Of a stretch of DNA of 44,156 nt, positions 1-8,452 are shown one piece after another (within the stretch, counting starts at the first letter, position 1; every line of letters starts with the position of its first letter). Position numbers and translations under genes: made by a program. The notes beneath the pieces are model-generated. The model was given only the letters and a program-made list of their open reading frames with translations. It did no database searches and was not told where the DNA came from. The stretch covers positions 1 through 44,156 of the forward strand of contig NZ_JAFBCW010000021.1 in assembly GCF_016907915.1 (NCBI RefSeq), in the 5' to 3' direction. The stretch comes from Desulforadius tongensis (GTDB lineage: Bacteria; Bacillota; Desulfotomaculia; Desulfotomaculales; Desulfohalotomaculaceae).

Positions 1-111
1 CTCGGGTTGCTCTCCAGCAGAGCCCTATCCTCCCAGAGGGTAAGAGCCATTATAAGGTTAACCATTATTCAACGGAATTACCCATTTACACAAAATAATT
101 TACACTCCCTT
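1..111. mobile_element. Possible IS256-like element end (partial)
   Basis: The segment around 86-111 (TTTACACAAAATAATTTACAC and following) resembles the terminal inverted repeats of IS256-family elements as I remember them. The preceding bases would then be internal or subterminal sequence of an element lying mostly left of the window. A frame open from position 3 ends with TAA at 96-98; I do not recognise its residues. A hairpin (137-147 with 157-167, one G-T wobble) follows. The identification rests on the repeat alone. Confidence 0.35.
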
Positions 112-179
112 ATTAAAAGGAAGTTGATTGAATGATAAGGCTATTAACAACTACTGTTAGTAGCCTTAAGTGTTTATAT

Positions 180-239
180 AAAAAATTTCAAGTATGGGAA
201 CAACGCCGCATGGCGTTGTTCCCATACTTGAAATTTTTT
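180..239. repeat. 28-bp perfect inverted repeat, 4-nt loop
   Basis: Positions 180-207 pair without mismatch with 212-239 around the loop GCAT. The outer arms are A/T-rich (A-run left, T-run right), so transcripts from either strand would form a long hairpin followed by U. It lies downstream of the minus-strand MNT/HEPN pair and could be its terminator, but the stem is far longer than an ordinary intrinsic terminator. A MITE-like or element-end palindrome is the alternative. Confidence 0.7.
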
Positions 240-266
240 TGGTATGCTCTAACTCAACTAATTCCC

Positions 267-644
267 TTAACCTATAAAGTTCTTAACTTCGTCAATTAGT
301 AAACGAACAGATTCCTTAGCCGTTTAGGCCTGCTGAAAACTGAATACTTTAAAATCTAAGTAATCTGATTCATTTCTTAGTTTAAATAAGTTAGAAACTG
401 TTTTACTTGCATTTTTACTTATTTTACCCGTTTTAACAAAGTGCAGGTTAAAAAGAACAATTACACCACTATGCTTAGCAGAATCTAGTCCTTCTGTAGC
501 AAGTACCGCCCTCATTGCATGAAAAGTTGTATAATAGAACCTGTTAATCGCACCAGAATAATGTCCCAATAATAAAAGTTCTTCACCTTCCTTAAAGGTT
601 TCCCTTGCTTTGTTTAACCGCCACATTACCAAGTCTCGGTTCAT
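267..644 (-). pseudogene. HEPN-domain protein, interrupted by an in-frame stop
   Basis: HEPN-domain partner of the nucleotidyltransferase just upstream. Family signs are FHAMRAVL (about residues 40-47), KHSGVI and FVKTG, and the R-N-E-S-D-Y segment near residue 92, the position of the HEPN active-site motif; the classical R-x4-6-H is not present. The frame opens with ATG at 642-644, overlapping the MNT stop as ATGA. It hits TAA at 324-326 after residue 106. Reading straight on in frame gives 18 more sensible codons (TAKESVRLLIDEVKNFIG) to a second TAA at 267-269, so one change (GAA to TAA would suffice) has clipped the last helix. The shortened protein may still be made. Confidence 0.75.
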
Positions 645-976
645 AAAGGTAATCCTTCCTTTTGAATATTTTTATAAAAAAGAGTGTCTTGGAATGGAGG
701 GTAAGAATAGTCTTTTTCCGTAATTGTAGTAGCTGCAATAACAACATTATACTTTAAATTCATATCAACAGTTGTATCTAGGATTATTTCTTCTGTTGCT
801 GCATCTTCTTTTTTTAATATAACTAAAATATCAATGTCTGACTCCGAAGTTGCAGTTCCTTTAGCAACTGATCCAAACAAGCGAATTTCAATTATATTAT
901 CTTTCAATAAGGATTTAATTTTAGTGCAAAACTCATTAATTGCAGTGCTGATGTTATTATCTTCTAAGCCAACCAC
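641..976 (-). CDS. MNT-type nucleotidyltransferase (antitoxin)
   Basis: Minimal nucleotidyltransferase of 111 aa. The catalytic signature G-S-x3-G-x5-S-D-x-D-x-L is complete at about residues 35-52 (GSVAKGTATSESDIDILVIL). In HEPN/MNT modules of this kind the MNT protein neutralises the HEPN ribonuclease, in known cases by nucleotidylating it. The start is GTG at 974-976, behind a weak GGCGGTGAT site. Translation is probably coupled to the HEPN gene by the ATGA overlap at 641-644. The antitoxin is intact while its partner is truncated, as expected if the module is decaying without poisoning the host. Confidence 0.8.
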   Translation of the reverse strand: MVGLEDNNISTAINEFCTKIKSLLKDNIIEIRLFGSVAKGTATSESDIDILVILKKEDAATEEIILDTTVDMNLKYNVVIAATTITEKDYSYPPFQDTLFYKNIQKEGLPL

Positions 977-1166
977 ACTATCACCGCCTTCATTTTTCTA
1001 TTATATTCATAGGTAATCACTCCTAAGAACATTATAACCATTATGGAAACTATATTTCCAGCACTTTCGAGTACAAAATATTCCTATTCTTCGATAGTTA
1101 TTAACTATTTTCTAACCATTATATAACAACATGTTGACACTCTTTTTAAACATTCTATGAAAAAAA

Positions 1167-1565
1167 TCACTGAGGTATTTTGGCTTTAATAAGCACCTCG
1201 TTTTCACTAATTATTATCCGGCCTATTAAAAGGATCACCAAATGTTTCTTGTCCTCCTGATCCAGATCATCAATACAGCCAAGTACTTCTTGGGCCAAAT
1301 TTTTCAATTCTTCCACTCTTTGTTCCAGCTATTTTTGTGATACCTCTGATTTTTCTATCTCAGCCAGTCTGGTTTTCGCCGAATTAATTTTACCTTTTAT
1401 TTCTTTCATTACCTTTTCAAAGTCATCCATTTTTAATATACCGCGCCGAAAAGCAGTAAAAACACGCTCTTTTTCTTTGTTCAACGAGCCAATTTGTTTT
1501 TGTAAGTTTTTCTTTTCTCTTTCATCTGATTCCAGTTGCTTTTTACTATAAACATCCTGTATCAT
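1167..1565 (-). pseudogene. Large serine recombinase, C-terminal remnant
   Basis: The coiled-coil and C-terminal part of a large serine recombinase. The first segment has KEKERVFTAFRRGILKMDDFEKVMKEIKGKI, typical of the long helices after the zinc ribbon. A TAG at 1329-1331 interrupts it. The same frame continues for 53 codons (LEQRVEELKNLAQ, then LGCIDDLDQEDKKHLV and LLIGRIIISENEVLIKAKIPQ) to TGA at 1167-1169, matching the usual recombinase tail. The catalytic domain is gone: in-frame stops lie just above 1565, where unrelated sequence begins. It is a dead remnant of a phage- or ICE-type integrase. Confidence 0.7.
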
Positions 1566-2121
1566 GGCATCCGGATCTTACTTACATTATTCCTCTTATT
1601 GGCGCAATGACCGGACTTTTCAAAATATTTATATCAACACTTGGACTACTTGAAGTGGAAAAATTATTTATATCTAAAGAGAAAAAATAGCTGATAATAT
1701 TTTAGAGTATATTAAAGTAGTATTCTTCTTAGCAATATTTACATTAATACTATCCTATTTTCTTATAACGTATGACTCAATTTTCAACCTACTAGCTAAT
1801 TATGATTATTACTATGTCCCAAATACCATTGCAGGAACTTTATTTTCTCTATTAGTGTTACTGAATTTAATTTATACTTCAAGCCCTAAAAATCTCTTAA
1901 ATTGAAAAATAATAAATGGTATACTATGTGCAGAAGCTTTCAAAGAACAACCTTCTAATCTCGAGATTTTCTTTCTCTTTATTGCTTTAATTTTCATTTA
2001 TTTAGCTATATTCTTTTTTCCAAAGTTTATTCAAGGACTTATTATAAAGTTACCATTAAAACTAAGGATAACCATTGCTTTGAAGATTTGTATCTGTATA
2101 GCAATAATCACAAATATATAG
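1566..2121 (+). pseudogene. Decayed multi-span membrane protein
   Basis: Three hydrophobic segments read as one protein if two lesions are repaired. Segment one (about 1568-1690; TYIIPLIGAMTGLFKIF) ends at TAG 1688-1690 just after an A6 run. A one-base shift in that run leads into KIADNILEYIKVVFFLAIF, which stays open to TGA 1903-1905. The same frame then continues with LEIFFLFIALIFIYLAIFF to TAG 2119-2121. Four or five membrane helices can be seen. I do not recognise the family. It abuts the recombinase fragment at about 1566, so the left end is a rearrangement junction. Confidence 0.5.
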
Positions 2122-2162
2122 TACTTGGAAAAGAGCCCAAACATTTTTACTCAAGTCAATAT

Positions 2163-2507
2163 CTAAAGGTTCTCAAGTTCCAGCAGAGTCACTTTTTCAC
2201 CAATAATTGAGGTAACCCTACTCTGCCATATTGAAAACATTTCCCTTTGAGCGTTATTTAGTTTATTATCCATTTTCGGCCACGTCCTGGGCCGGTATTT
2301 CATATATATTTTAATTACATACCTCTTTGTGATTCCGTGTTTCACAGCCGCTTCTCTAGGTGAATACCCCCTACCTAACATCCGTAAAACATTTTTTCTA
2401 TTTTTTCAGTTATCTTAACTTTAGGTCTTGTTGCTGGGCGTCCTTTTCTGCTTGGTTTTAGTCCCGGGCGCGCCGGCGGGCCATCCCCTCCGCCCTGCGG
2501 CTGACGC
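2163..2507 (-). pseudogene. Small helix-turn-helix protein, frameshifted
   Basis: The open part (2163-2381, 72 aa) carries a helix-turn-helix-like stretch, GYSPREAAVKHGITKRYVIKIY. Upstream, in another frame, lies a basic lead-in GLKPSRKGRPATRPKVKITEKIEK. The two join as KIEK-NVLRMLGRG if one A is restored in the A6 run (forward T-run near 2393-2398), so the gene has probably lost one base. Resolvase/transposase-type DNA-binding proteins begin this way, but I cannot name the family. The coding signal runs out near 2507, where the next fragment begins on the other strand. Confidence 0.4.
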
Positions 2508-2529
2508 CTAAAATCAAAGCAATCTCAAT

Positions 2530-2976
2530 GTGTTTAAGCTTGATGCAGATTTTGATGTACTCATTGACAATAATTATATTCATATTTTAAGACCAGCAGC
2601 TTTTGAATTTGCAGGTCAGTTACAACAGGCAGTATTAGAAGCAGTACCAAAGAACATTGCGTCATTGCAAAAAGATCTTGACTTTGTAGATTTTAGCGAT
2701 ATTCAAACATACGCTGCCAATCATCCGCGTGCAGCCCGTTACCTAGCATCAATCCGTACGGCACAAGACACACGAAACATCAGTTATCAAAATTTGAAAG
2801 ATATTTGCCTGCGAACTGGAGTTGAAGTCTTCGAAAAAGATGGAAAGCTACATGTGCACAATCAACACATCATGGGATTTTTGGAAGTATTAGATCGCCG
2901 CCGCTATGAGCTGGAATTAATTAACGGAAAGCCTGAACAATTCCGAGCACCAAGTAGACAACGCATCAAAGAGTAA
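2530..2976 (+). pseudogene. DUF4868 (KwaB-like) C-terminal fragment
   Basis: 148 aa resembling the C-terminal half of DUF4868 proteins, the family of KwaB in the Kiwa anti-phage system: FKLDADFDVLIDNNYIHILRPAAFE at the start, then ARYLASIRT, and FLEVLDRRRYELELI near the end. Full KwaB proteins are roughly twice as long. There is no ribosome binding site before the GTG at 2530, and a TAA sits in frame at 2509-2511, so the N-terminal half is missing. No kwaA partner is identifiable beside it. The match is from memory of the family pattern. Confidence 0.5.
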
Positions 2977-3127
2977 TCGCTGGAAATTTCCCGTCTTTAG
3001 TTACGAAGAACAGGGATAATCCCACAATAAAATAAAAAATTAATTTTTCAGGGGAAGCTTGACATGAATTGCCATTGGAATTAGCAAAAACGTTGGTCAG
3101 ATAATAAAAATTCATGAGGTGTATAAC

Positions 3128-6100
3128 ATGCATAAAGAACTACCACACGTATTAGATTATTTCATTAGCTACGAAAATCAATGTCGTTACTATGAAAGTA
3201 ATTTAAAAAATCATACCGAAGGTTCTGATAAACCTCTTCGTTCTTTAAATGATATTACTAATCTTAAAGAATTTATTAAAAAAAAATCCATTGAAGTACT
3301 AGAAAAAGAAATTACTAACGTTTATAAGAAAACAAACAAAAGCAAGATAACTTTACAGCAAAAACAAAATATTATAGAAACACTTAATAATGTATTTATA
3401 TCTCAAGATATTAAAGCACTTAGACAATTATTAGATAAATTCAAAATACCCCAAGATGAACAGGATAAAGTTGTTAAATTATCAACCGAATTATTACTAT
3501 TAAGTAAATGTATTATCTGTTATCCAATAATCGAGAATAATAAAGGTAAATCTAAGATTATCAAAATACCAATTGTAACTTTTCACTGCGAAATCAACAA
3601 TAATGATATTATTGTTAAGAAATATATTGTTAATTATAGTGCATTAAAAGTTATTATTGCTTGGATGCTGAACGTTGAATCTGTATCCTTAGAGCAAATA
3701 TATGGTGAGAAACTAAAATCATTTTATATAACACTTAATTCTTTTCAAAATCAGTCAATCACAGAAATTATAAATTTAATTGAAGACAGTATAAATAAAG
3801 AGTTTTCCCTTGGTAACAATATTTGTCATAAATTTAGCAAGTATGAAAATTGGGTAAAAACCGAAAATATATTTGTGACAATTGATGAGTTAAAAGAAAT
3901 TTATGAACCTATTTTTAAAGAAGAAATCCATTCAATTAAACGTTACTTTTATAGAGAAAATACCATTCCACCTTTACTAAGTAGGTATTTAGGTTATACA
4001 CATAATCCAAAGGAATTTAAACCAAATAAGTTAAAACCTTATTTTCATACTGGAAGTTATACAAACAAATATCCTGTCAACTTTAAACAATGGTGTGTTA
4101 TTAGTACAGTTAATAATTCCGAGTTAATAGCTGTAAGTGGTCCCCCAGGTACAGGCAAAACAACACTTCTTAAAGAGATTATAGCTAACGAAATAACGGA
4201 AAAAGCTCGCCTTATTTATAAATGCTGGGATAAGTCTTGGAAAAATAAAAAAGTTCAAGGCCGTGATATTTATATTTCTCCATTAGGAGGGCAAAATCAT
4301 TATTCTATAGTACTTACAAGTACCAATAATACAGCTATTGATAATATCGGTGAGGAAATTTCTAAAGAGATTGATTTTTGTAAAACTTTTATTAACAATG
4401 ATAAATTTAATGGCACTTTTTGTGCTCGTATGGGTAAATCTGATAATTTTGAGCAGTTTCGAGTATTATATAAAGAACTAATCAAAGGTTTAGAGTGTAC
4501 GGAATATGATCCAAATGAAGCACAGCAAGTTTATAAAAATTTTGAAGAATTAAACTTAAAACTATCTGAAATAAAAGAAAAATTTGATTCTTTGTATCAA
4601 GATAGAACTATTATATTAAGCAAAACAAAAGCTCTAAGCAATAAATATAGTATTCATACAACTGTACCCGAAAAAATATTAGAAAAATTAAATCAAATGC
4701 TTCTTATTATTACTAATGAAATAAAACAACTTTCTGAAACTGTACAAAATGAACAAAAAAATGTAGAGACATACGAAGAAGAAATTAACAACCTTAGAAA
4801 ATTATTGAGTAATAATAAAGTAATGATTGAAAATTTTAAAAAATTTCTTCAACGTGAAGAAGAAAACCTAAAAACGCTTTATTTAGCATATGAAAAGCTC
4901 CGTAGATTAAATAAATGGGGACCTTTACGGTTATTGTTTTTATCTTGGTGGAAACTTTCATCCAGGTATCCAAGTATGCGTTATATTGAGGATGTTATTC
5001 AAGAATCTAAGAAAAAAAAAGATCTTTTATATAATAAAATTATTACACAAACAGAATACCATTCTTCCATAAATAAGGAATTGCAACAAAATTATACTTT
5101 CTTTGAAAAATCTAAAGAAAAATTAAATAAATACCAACAACAAGAAACGGAAAAAAAAGAACATAAAAAGAGACTGCAAAAAGATATTATGGAGTTAACT
5201 AATTTAATAGTTACTTACAAAGAAAAATTAAAAAATTATACTAGTAAGGTTAAAGTAAAAATCGAAGAAAATTACAATCCTTGGGGTATAAATTGGTATT
5301 CATTGGCTAACACAAAAATTATATTTAATCTACGGTATGATTTATTTAAAGCTGCTATTAGGTTGATTGAACAATTTATCTTGCTTAATAAAAAATACAT
5401 TATTACCAATTTAAAAGAAATTATCCAAAATAAAAATAAAGAAAATGGATGGTTTAATGCTTTATATAATTCCGAAGAAAATTACAATAAAACTACTAAA
5501 TTAAAAATACTTGCATTATGGGAAACTTTGTTTTTATGTTTCCCAGTAGTAACCTGTACCCTTCATTCTTTTAAAAAAAATTATAGTAATTTCAAACAGC
5601 TAATACCTAATATGTTTGATCTTTTGCTTGTAGATGAAGCTGGGCAAATTATGCCCCATTATTTGTGCGGTCCCATGTTTAGAGGGCGTAAAGCAGTAGT
5701 TGTTGGGGATATTTTTCAAATCGAGCCAATTAGACCTCTTCAAAAAGATTTACTGGAAGAATTTAATGATATTGATCCTGTTCGTAAAAACAATATCTGC
5801 CTCTTATCAAAATCTGCACAAGATTATGTTAATGCAAGTTCAAATTTTGGAGAAAAACTTAATTCCAAATATATGGGAATAATATTACAAGAACATAGAC
5901 GTTGTGAACCAAATATTATGACCTACAGTAACGAACATGTTTATGCAAATAATTTAATAATCTGCACAAAAGATGACCATAATAAGCCATTTGGTAGTAA
6001 TTTAGTTGCAATTGATGTTCGTGGAAAAAAATATCCTTATAGTCATTATAATCAATATGAATTAGATGTATGTTCACGTATTGTTTCTTACATATCTAAA

Positions 6101-7108
6101 CATAAAAACGGTTTTGGTAGCAATATTGCAGCTATTACTCCATTTCGCAAACATTCTGAAAAACTAGGAAAGCAAGCTGGAATAAAATCTGGTACTGTTC
6201 ACCGCTTTCAGGGCCAAGAATGTGATTGTATAATTTTTTCCACGGTATTTGATTCAGTGGAAAAACAAGGTACTTTAGTTAATTTTATTGGCAGCTTGCC
6301 AAATATGCTAAATGTTGCTCTATCCCGGGCTAAAAAACAATTTATTTTAGTTGGTAATTTAGAAGAAATAGCCAATTCAAATAATGAACTAAGTAAAGTA
6401 TACAATATTATCCGTAAAAAAGGTAAAGTCTTTAGTTTATATAGCCCTGAAGCAAATAGTTTATCAGATGAAGATATGGAATTATTATGCTCGTTATTAA
6501 AAGATGAGCTTAAAGACAGCACTGACACTATCGGTAAATACTTGGAAACCAATTTTCCAAAAGGTGTTGTATTATCACCAGAAAATCATAACAAATTAAT
6601 AAAATTTGTACTTTGCCACTTTGAAAAATCATTATTTATTTCTTCACCATGGATTACAAGTGATGTCGTTAATACACATTTTTTAAAACAGTTAGCAATA
6701 AAAGCAAATGAAAATCTTGATATACAAATTCATTTTGGGTATAACAAATTGCCAAATTATAAACAAGGTGATTTAACTGATAGTTTATTTTTACAAAAAT
6801 TACTAAAAAGAGATTATCCATCTCCATATAGGGATAAAGCTTCCAAGGCTATTTTACAACTTTATAAAATTCTAAAATCAAAACTTATATACAATGCTCC
6901 AAATCATGCAAAAATACTTATAATAGATGGAAAATATGCAATAGTTGGATCACACAACTGGTTATCTAACCCAGGTCGAGCTTCACGAAAAGAAGTTAGT
7001 TTCATAAATTGTCGTCCCGATTCTATTTCATACCTTTTACAAAAATTCACCAAACGTGCCAAAGCCCCCGGGGATATAAGGCGCACCGGGCAAAGCCCCG
7101 TGATGTAA
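3128..7108 (+). CDS. SF1 helicase-PLD nuclease, Mokosh type II (MkoC)-like
   Basis: About 1326 aa with two enzymatic parts. The SF1 (Upf1/DNA2-type, COG1112-like) helicase has Walker A SGPPGTGKTTLL near residue 338, Walker B LLLVDEAGQ near 833, then QEHRRCEPN, GTVHRFQGQECDCIIFS (near 1023) and NVALSRAKKQFILVGN. A long Lys/Glu-rich coiled coil (about 450-760) is inserted between motifs I and II. The C-terminal phospholipase-D-like domain has one HKD motif, HAKILIIDGKYAIVGSHN (near 1260). This layout matches single-gene Mokosh type II defence proteins, thought to act on phage nucleic acid. ATG 3128 is chosen because GAGGTG lies 5 bases upstream. The last about 15 residues come from IS sequence, so the native stop is lost. 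Confidence 0.75.
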   Translation: MHKELPHVLDYFISYENQCRYYESNLKNHTEGSDKPLRSLNDITNLKEFIKKKSIEVLEKEITNVYKKTNKSKITLQQKQNIIETLNNVFISQDIKALRQLLDKFKIPQDEQDKVVKLSTELLLLSKCIICYPIIENNKGKSKIIKIPIVTFHCEINNNDIIVKKYIVNYSALKVIIAWMLNVESVSLEQIYGEKLKSFYITLNSFQNQSITEIINLIEDSINKEFSLGNNICHKFSKYENWVKTENIFVTIDELKEIYEPIFKEEIHSIKRYFYRENTIPPLLSRYLGYTHNPKEFKPNKLKPYFHTGSYTNKYPVNFKQWCVISTVNNSELIAVSGPPGTGKTTLLKEIIANEITEKARLIYKCWDKSWKNKKVQGRDIYISPLGGQNHYSIVLTSTNNTAIDNIGEEISKEIDFCKTFINNDKFNGTFCARMGKSDNFEQFRVLYKELIKGLECTEYDPNEAQQVYKNFEELNLKLSEIKEKFDSLYQDRTIILSKTKALSNKYSIHTTVPEKILEKLNQMLLIITNEIKQLSETVQNEQKNVETYEEEINNLRKLLSNNKVMIENFKKFLQREEENLKTLYLAYEKLRRLNKWGPLRLLFLSWWKLSSRYPSMRYIEDVIQESKKKKDLLYNKIITQTEYHSSINKELQQNYTFFEKSKEKLNKYQQQETEKKEHKKRLQKDIMELTNLIVTYKEKLKNYTSKVKVKIEENYNPWGINWYSLANTKIIFNLRYDLFKAAIRLIEQFILLNKKYIITNLKEIIQNKNKENGWFNALYNSEENYNKTTKLKILALWETLFLCFPVVTCTLHSFKKNYSNFKQLIPNMFDLLLVDEAGQIMPHYLCGPMFRGRKAVVVGDIFQIEPIRPLQKDLLEEFNDIDPVRKNNICLLSKSAQDYVNASSNFGEKLNSKYMGIILQEHRRCEPNIMTYSNEHVYANNLIICTKDDHNKPFGSNLVAIDVRGKKYPYSHYNQYELDVCSRIVSYISKHKNGFGSNIAAITPFRKHSEKLGKQAGIKSGTVHRFQGQECDCIIFSTVFDSVEKQGTLVNFIGSLPNMLNVALSRAKKQFILVGNLEEIANSNNELSKVYNIIRKKGKVFSLYSPEANSLSDEDMELLCSLLKDELKDSTDTIGKYLETNFPKGVVLSPENHNKLIKFVLCHFEKSLFISSPWITSDVVNTHFLKQLAIKANENLDIQIHFGYNKLPNYKQGDLTDSLFLQKLLKRDYPSPYRDKASKAILQLYKILKSKLIYNAPNHAKILIIDGKYAIVGSHNWLSNPGRASRKEVSFINCRPDSISYLLQKFTKRAKAPGDIRRTGQSPVM

Positions 7109-7255
7109 ATGCTGCCAGGAATATTCCTCGAGAAGGATTAAGGTTGGGCAGGTTAGTGATTTAGGCCGTGGGGCACACGGCGTCAGCTTGGGGACTGTAC
7201 TTAGTTTGCGGCGGGAAACCCGGGCCTTTCGTAAAGCGAAGGACCGGGTAGTTCA
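7062..7255 (+). pseudogene. IS200/IS605-type tnpB remnant and element right end
   Basis: In a frame different from the helicase, bases from about 7062 read GYKAHRAKPRDVNAARNI and REGLRL, the conserved end of TnpB (RDVNAARNIL). A TAG at 7162-7164 interrupts it, and AVGHTASAWGL follows, again TnpB-like. Just behind lies a GC-rich hairpin (CCCGGGCCTTTCG with CGAAGGACCGGG, about 7218-7248), as expected for a right end of this element class. Only the last few dozen codons remain. The helicase reading frame runs through this block for its final residues. Confidence 0.6.
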
Positions 7256-7354
7256 CTTACCTTTCAAGAATATTATGCTCAGCAACCAAATTATAGTCAT
7301 ATGCATCTTGTGAAATATATAAGTTTCATTTCAAAACTAAGGAGTGACTTGTTC

Positions 7355-8452
7355 GTGGTAGCTAAAAAATTTGATGTTTTGTGGAAACTGGAGGAACATA
7401 CTAAAGCCAAGCACGATATACTTGTACAGTACATGAAGGCATGGTTACCCATTATGTCAAGAATATCAAATCAAATTTTATATATTGATGCCTTTGCCGG
7501 CCCTGGCGAGTATTTGAATGGCGAACCAGGTTCTCCAGTTCACTTTCTTGAAACCATAAAGCATCATAATGCCAATTTAAATTGTCAAATTAATTGCTTA
7601 TTTATTGAAAAGGATCCAAAAAAGCATCACCACTTACAGTCTATAACCTCTAGATATAATGATCTACCTAATGTAAAAATTAGAACAGTCTGCGGATCTT
7701 GTGGTGATATAATAACTAAGGTGTTAAAAAATTTTGAAAACCGCAACAAATCGATGCCAACGTTTGCTTTTCTTGACCCGTTTAGTTATGTAGAACCCAC
7801 AATGGATATGGTTAAAAGAATAATGAAATTTCCAAAGTGTGAAGTATTGATTAACTTTATGTATGAGGAAGCTAACAGATTTTTAAAAGTTGATCATCAA
7901 GCAAAATATTATGATTCCGTCTTTGGAACTAGTGAATGGAGGAATATATGCAAAATATCTGATAGTAAAATCAGGAAACAGCAATTACACGACTTATATT
8001 TAAACCAGTTAAAAAATCTAGCTAATATAAATTATGTGCGATCTTTTGAAATGAAGAATAAAAAGAACACAACTAAATATTATCTTTTCTTTGGTACTAA
8101 CAGTTATTCTGGATTAAAAAAGATGAAAGAAGCTATGTGGAAAGTTGATCCCTTAAGTGGATACACTTATTCAGATTATACTGATAAAAACCAATTAACA
8201 CTATTTAAGCCTGAACCTGATTATTACCAATTAAAAAGACAACTAGTTGATAATTTTAAAGGCAAAACTGTACCAATTGAGAAAATAGAAAATTTTATTG
8301 TAGTCAACACGCCATTTAGAGAAACCCATTTTAAAAAGCCTATACTTAGAGAAATGGAAAAAAGTAATCCTCCTGAAATACAGGTCTTTACTAAAAATAA
8401 AAAAAGAAGGCCTGGGCAATATCCTCGCGGAACAATAATTAAGTTTATTTAA
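7355..8452 (+). CDS. tcmP: Three-Cys-motif partner protein, TcmP-like
   Basis: 365 aa from GTG 7355, chosen because AAGGAG lies at 7339-7344; the frame is open further back but without a better site. It resembles TcmP, a family defined by its habit of lying next to radical-SAM-like three-Cys-motif proteins. Visible signs are KLEEHTKAKHDILVQYMKAWLP, a methyltransferase-type loop ILYIDAFAGPG (about residues 47-57), LFIEKDP, and AFLDPFSYVEP. The C-terminus looks like a winged helix (KKRRPGQYPRGTIIKFI). The D-x-F-A-G-P-G loop suggests S-adenosylmethionine binding; no substrate is known. Its TAA is directly followed by the stop of the opposing radical SAM gene, which fits the family definition. 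Confidence 0.75.
   Translation: MVAKKFDVLWKLEEHTKAKHDILVQYMKAWLPIMSRISNQILYIDAFAGPGEYLNGEPGSPVHFLETIKHHNANLNCQINCLFIEKDPKKHHHLQSITSRYNDLPNVKIRTVCGSCGDIITKVLKNFENRNKSMPTFAFLDPFSYVEPTMDMVKRIMKFPKCEVLINFMYEEANRFLKVDHQAKYYDSVFGTSEWRNICKISDSKIRKQQLHDLYLNQLKNLANINYVRSFEMKNKKNTTKYYLFFGTNSYSGLKKMKEAMWKVDPLSGYTYSDYTDKNQLTLFKPEPDYYQLKRQLVDNFKGKTVPIEKIENFIVVNTPFRETHFKKPILREMEKSNPPEIQVFTKNKKRRPGQYPRGTIIKFI

Noticed and set aside
1903-1905. In-frame TGA in the membrane remnant read as selenocysteine
   Set aside because: No SECIS-like hairpin follows and the same gene is also frameshifted, so decay explains it better.
2461-2470. GTCCCGGG matching the tRNA-Arg acceptor end, as a possible att repeat
   Set aside because: Only eight GC-rich bases match, with no extension into the T-arm sequence; chance is enough.
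1566-2976. Membrane remnant as KwaA of a Kiwa pair with the DUF4868 fragment
   Set aside because: A minus-strand helix-turn-helix gene and a junction separate them, and I cannot match the hydrophobic segments to KwaA.
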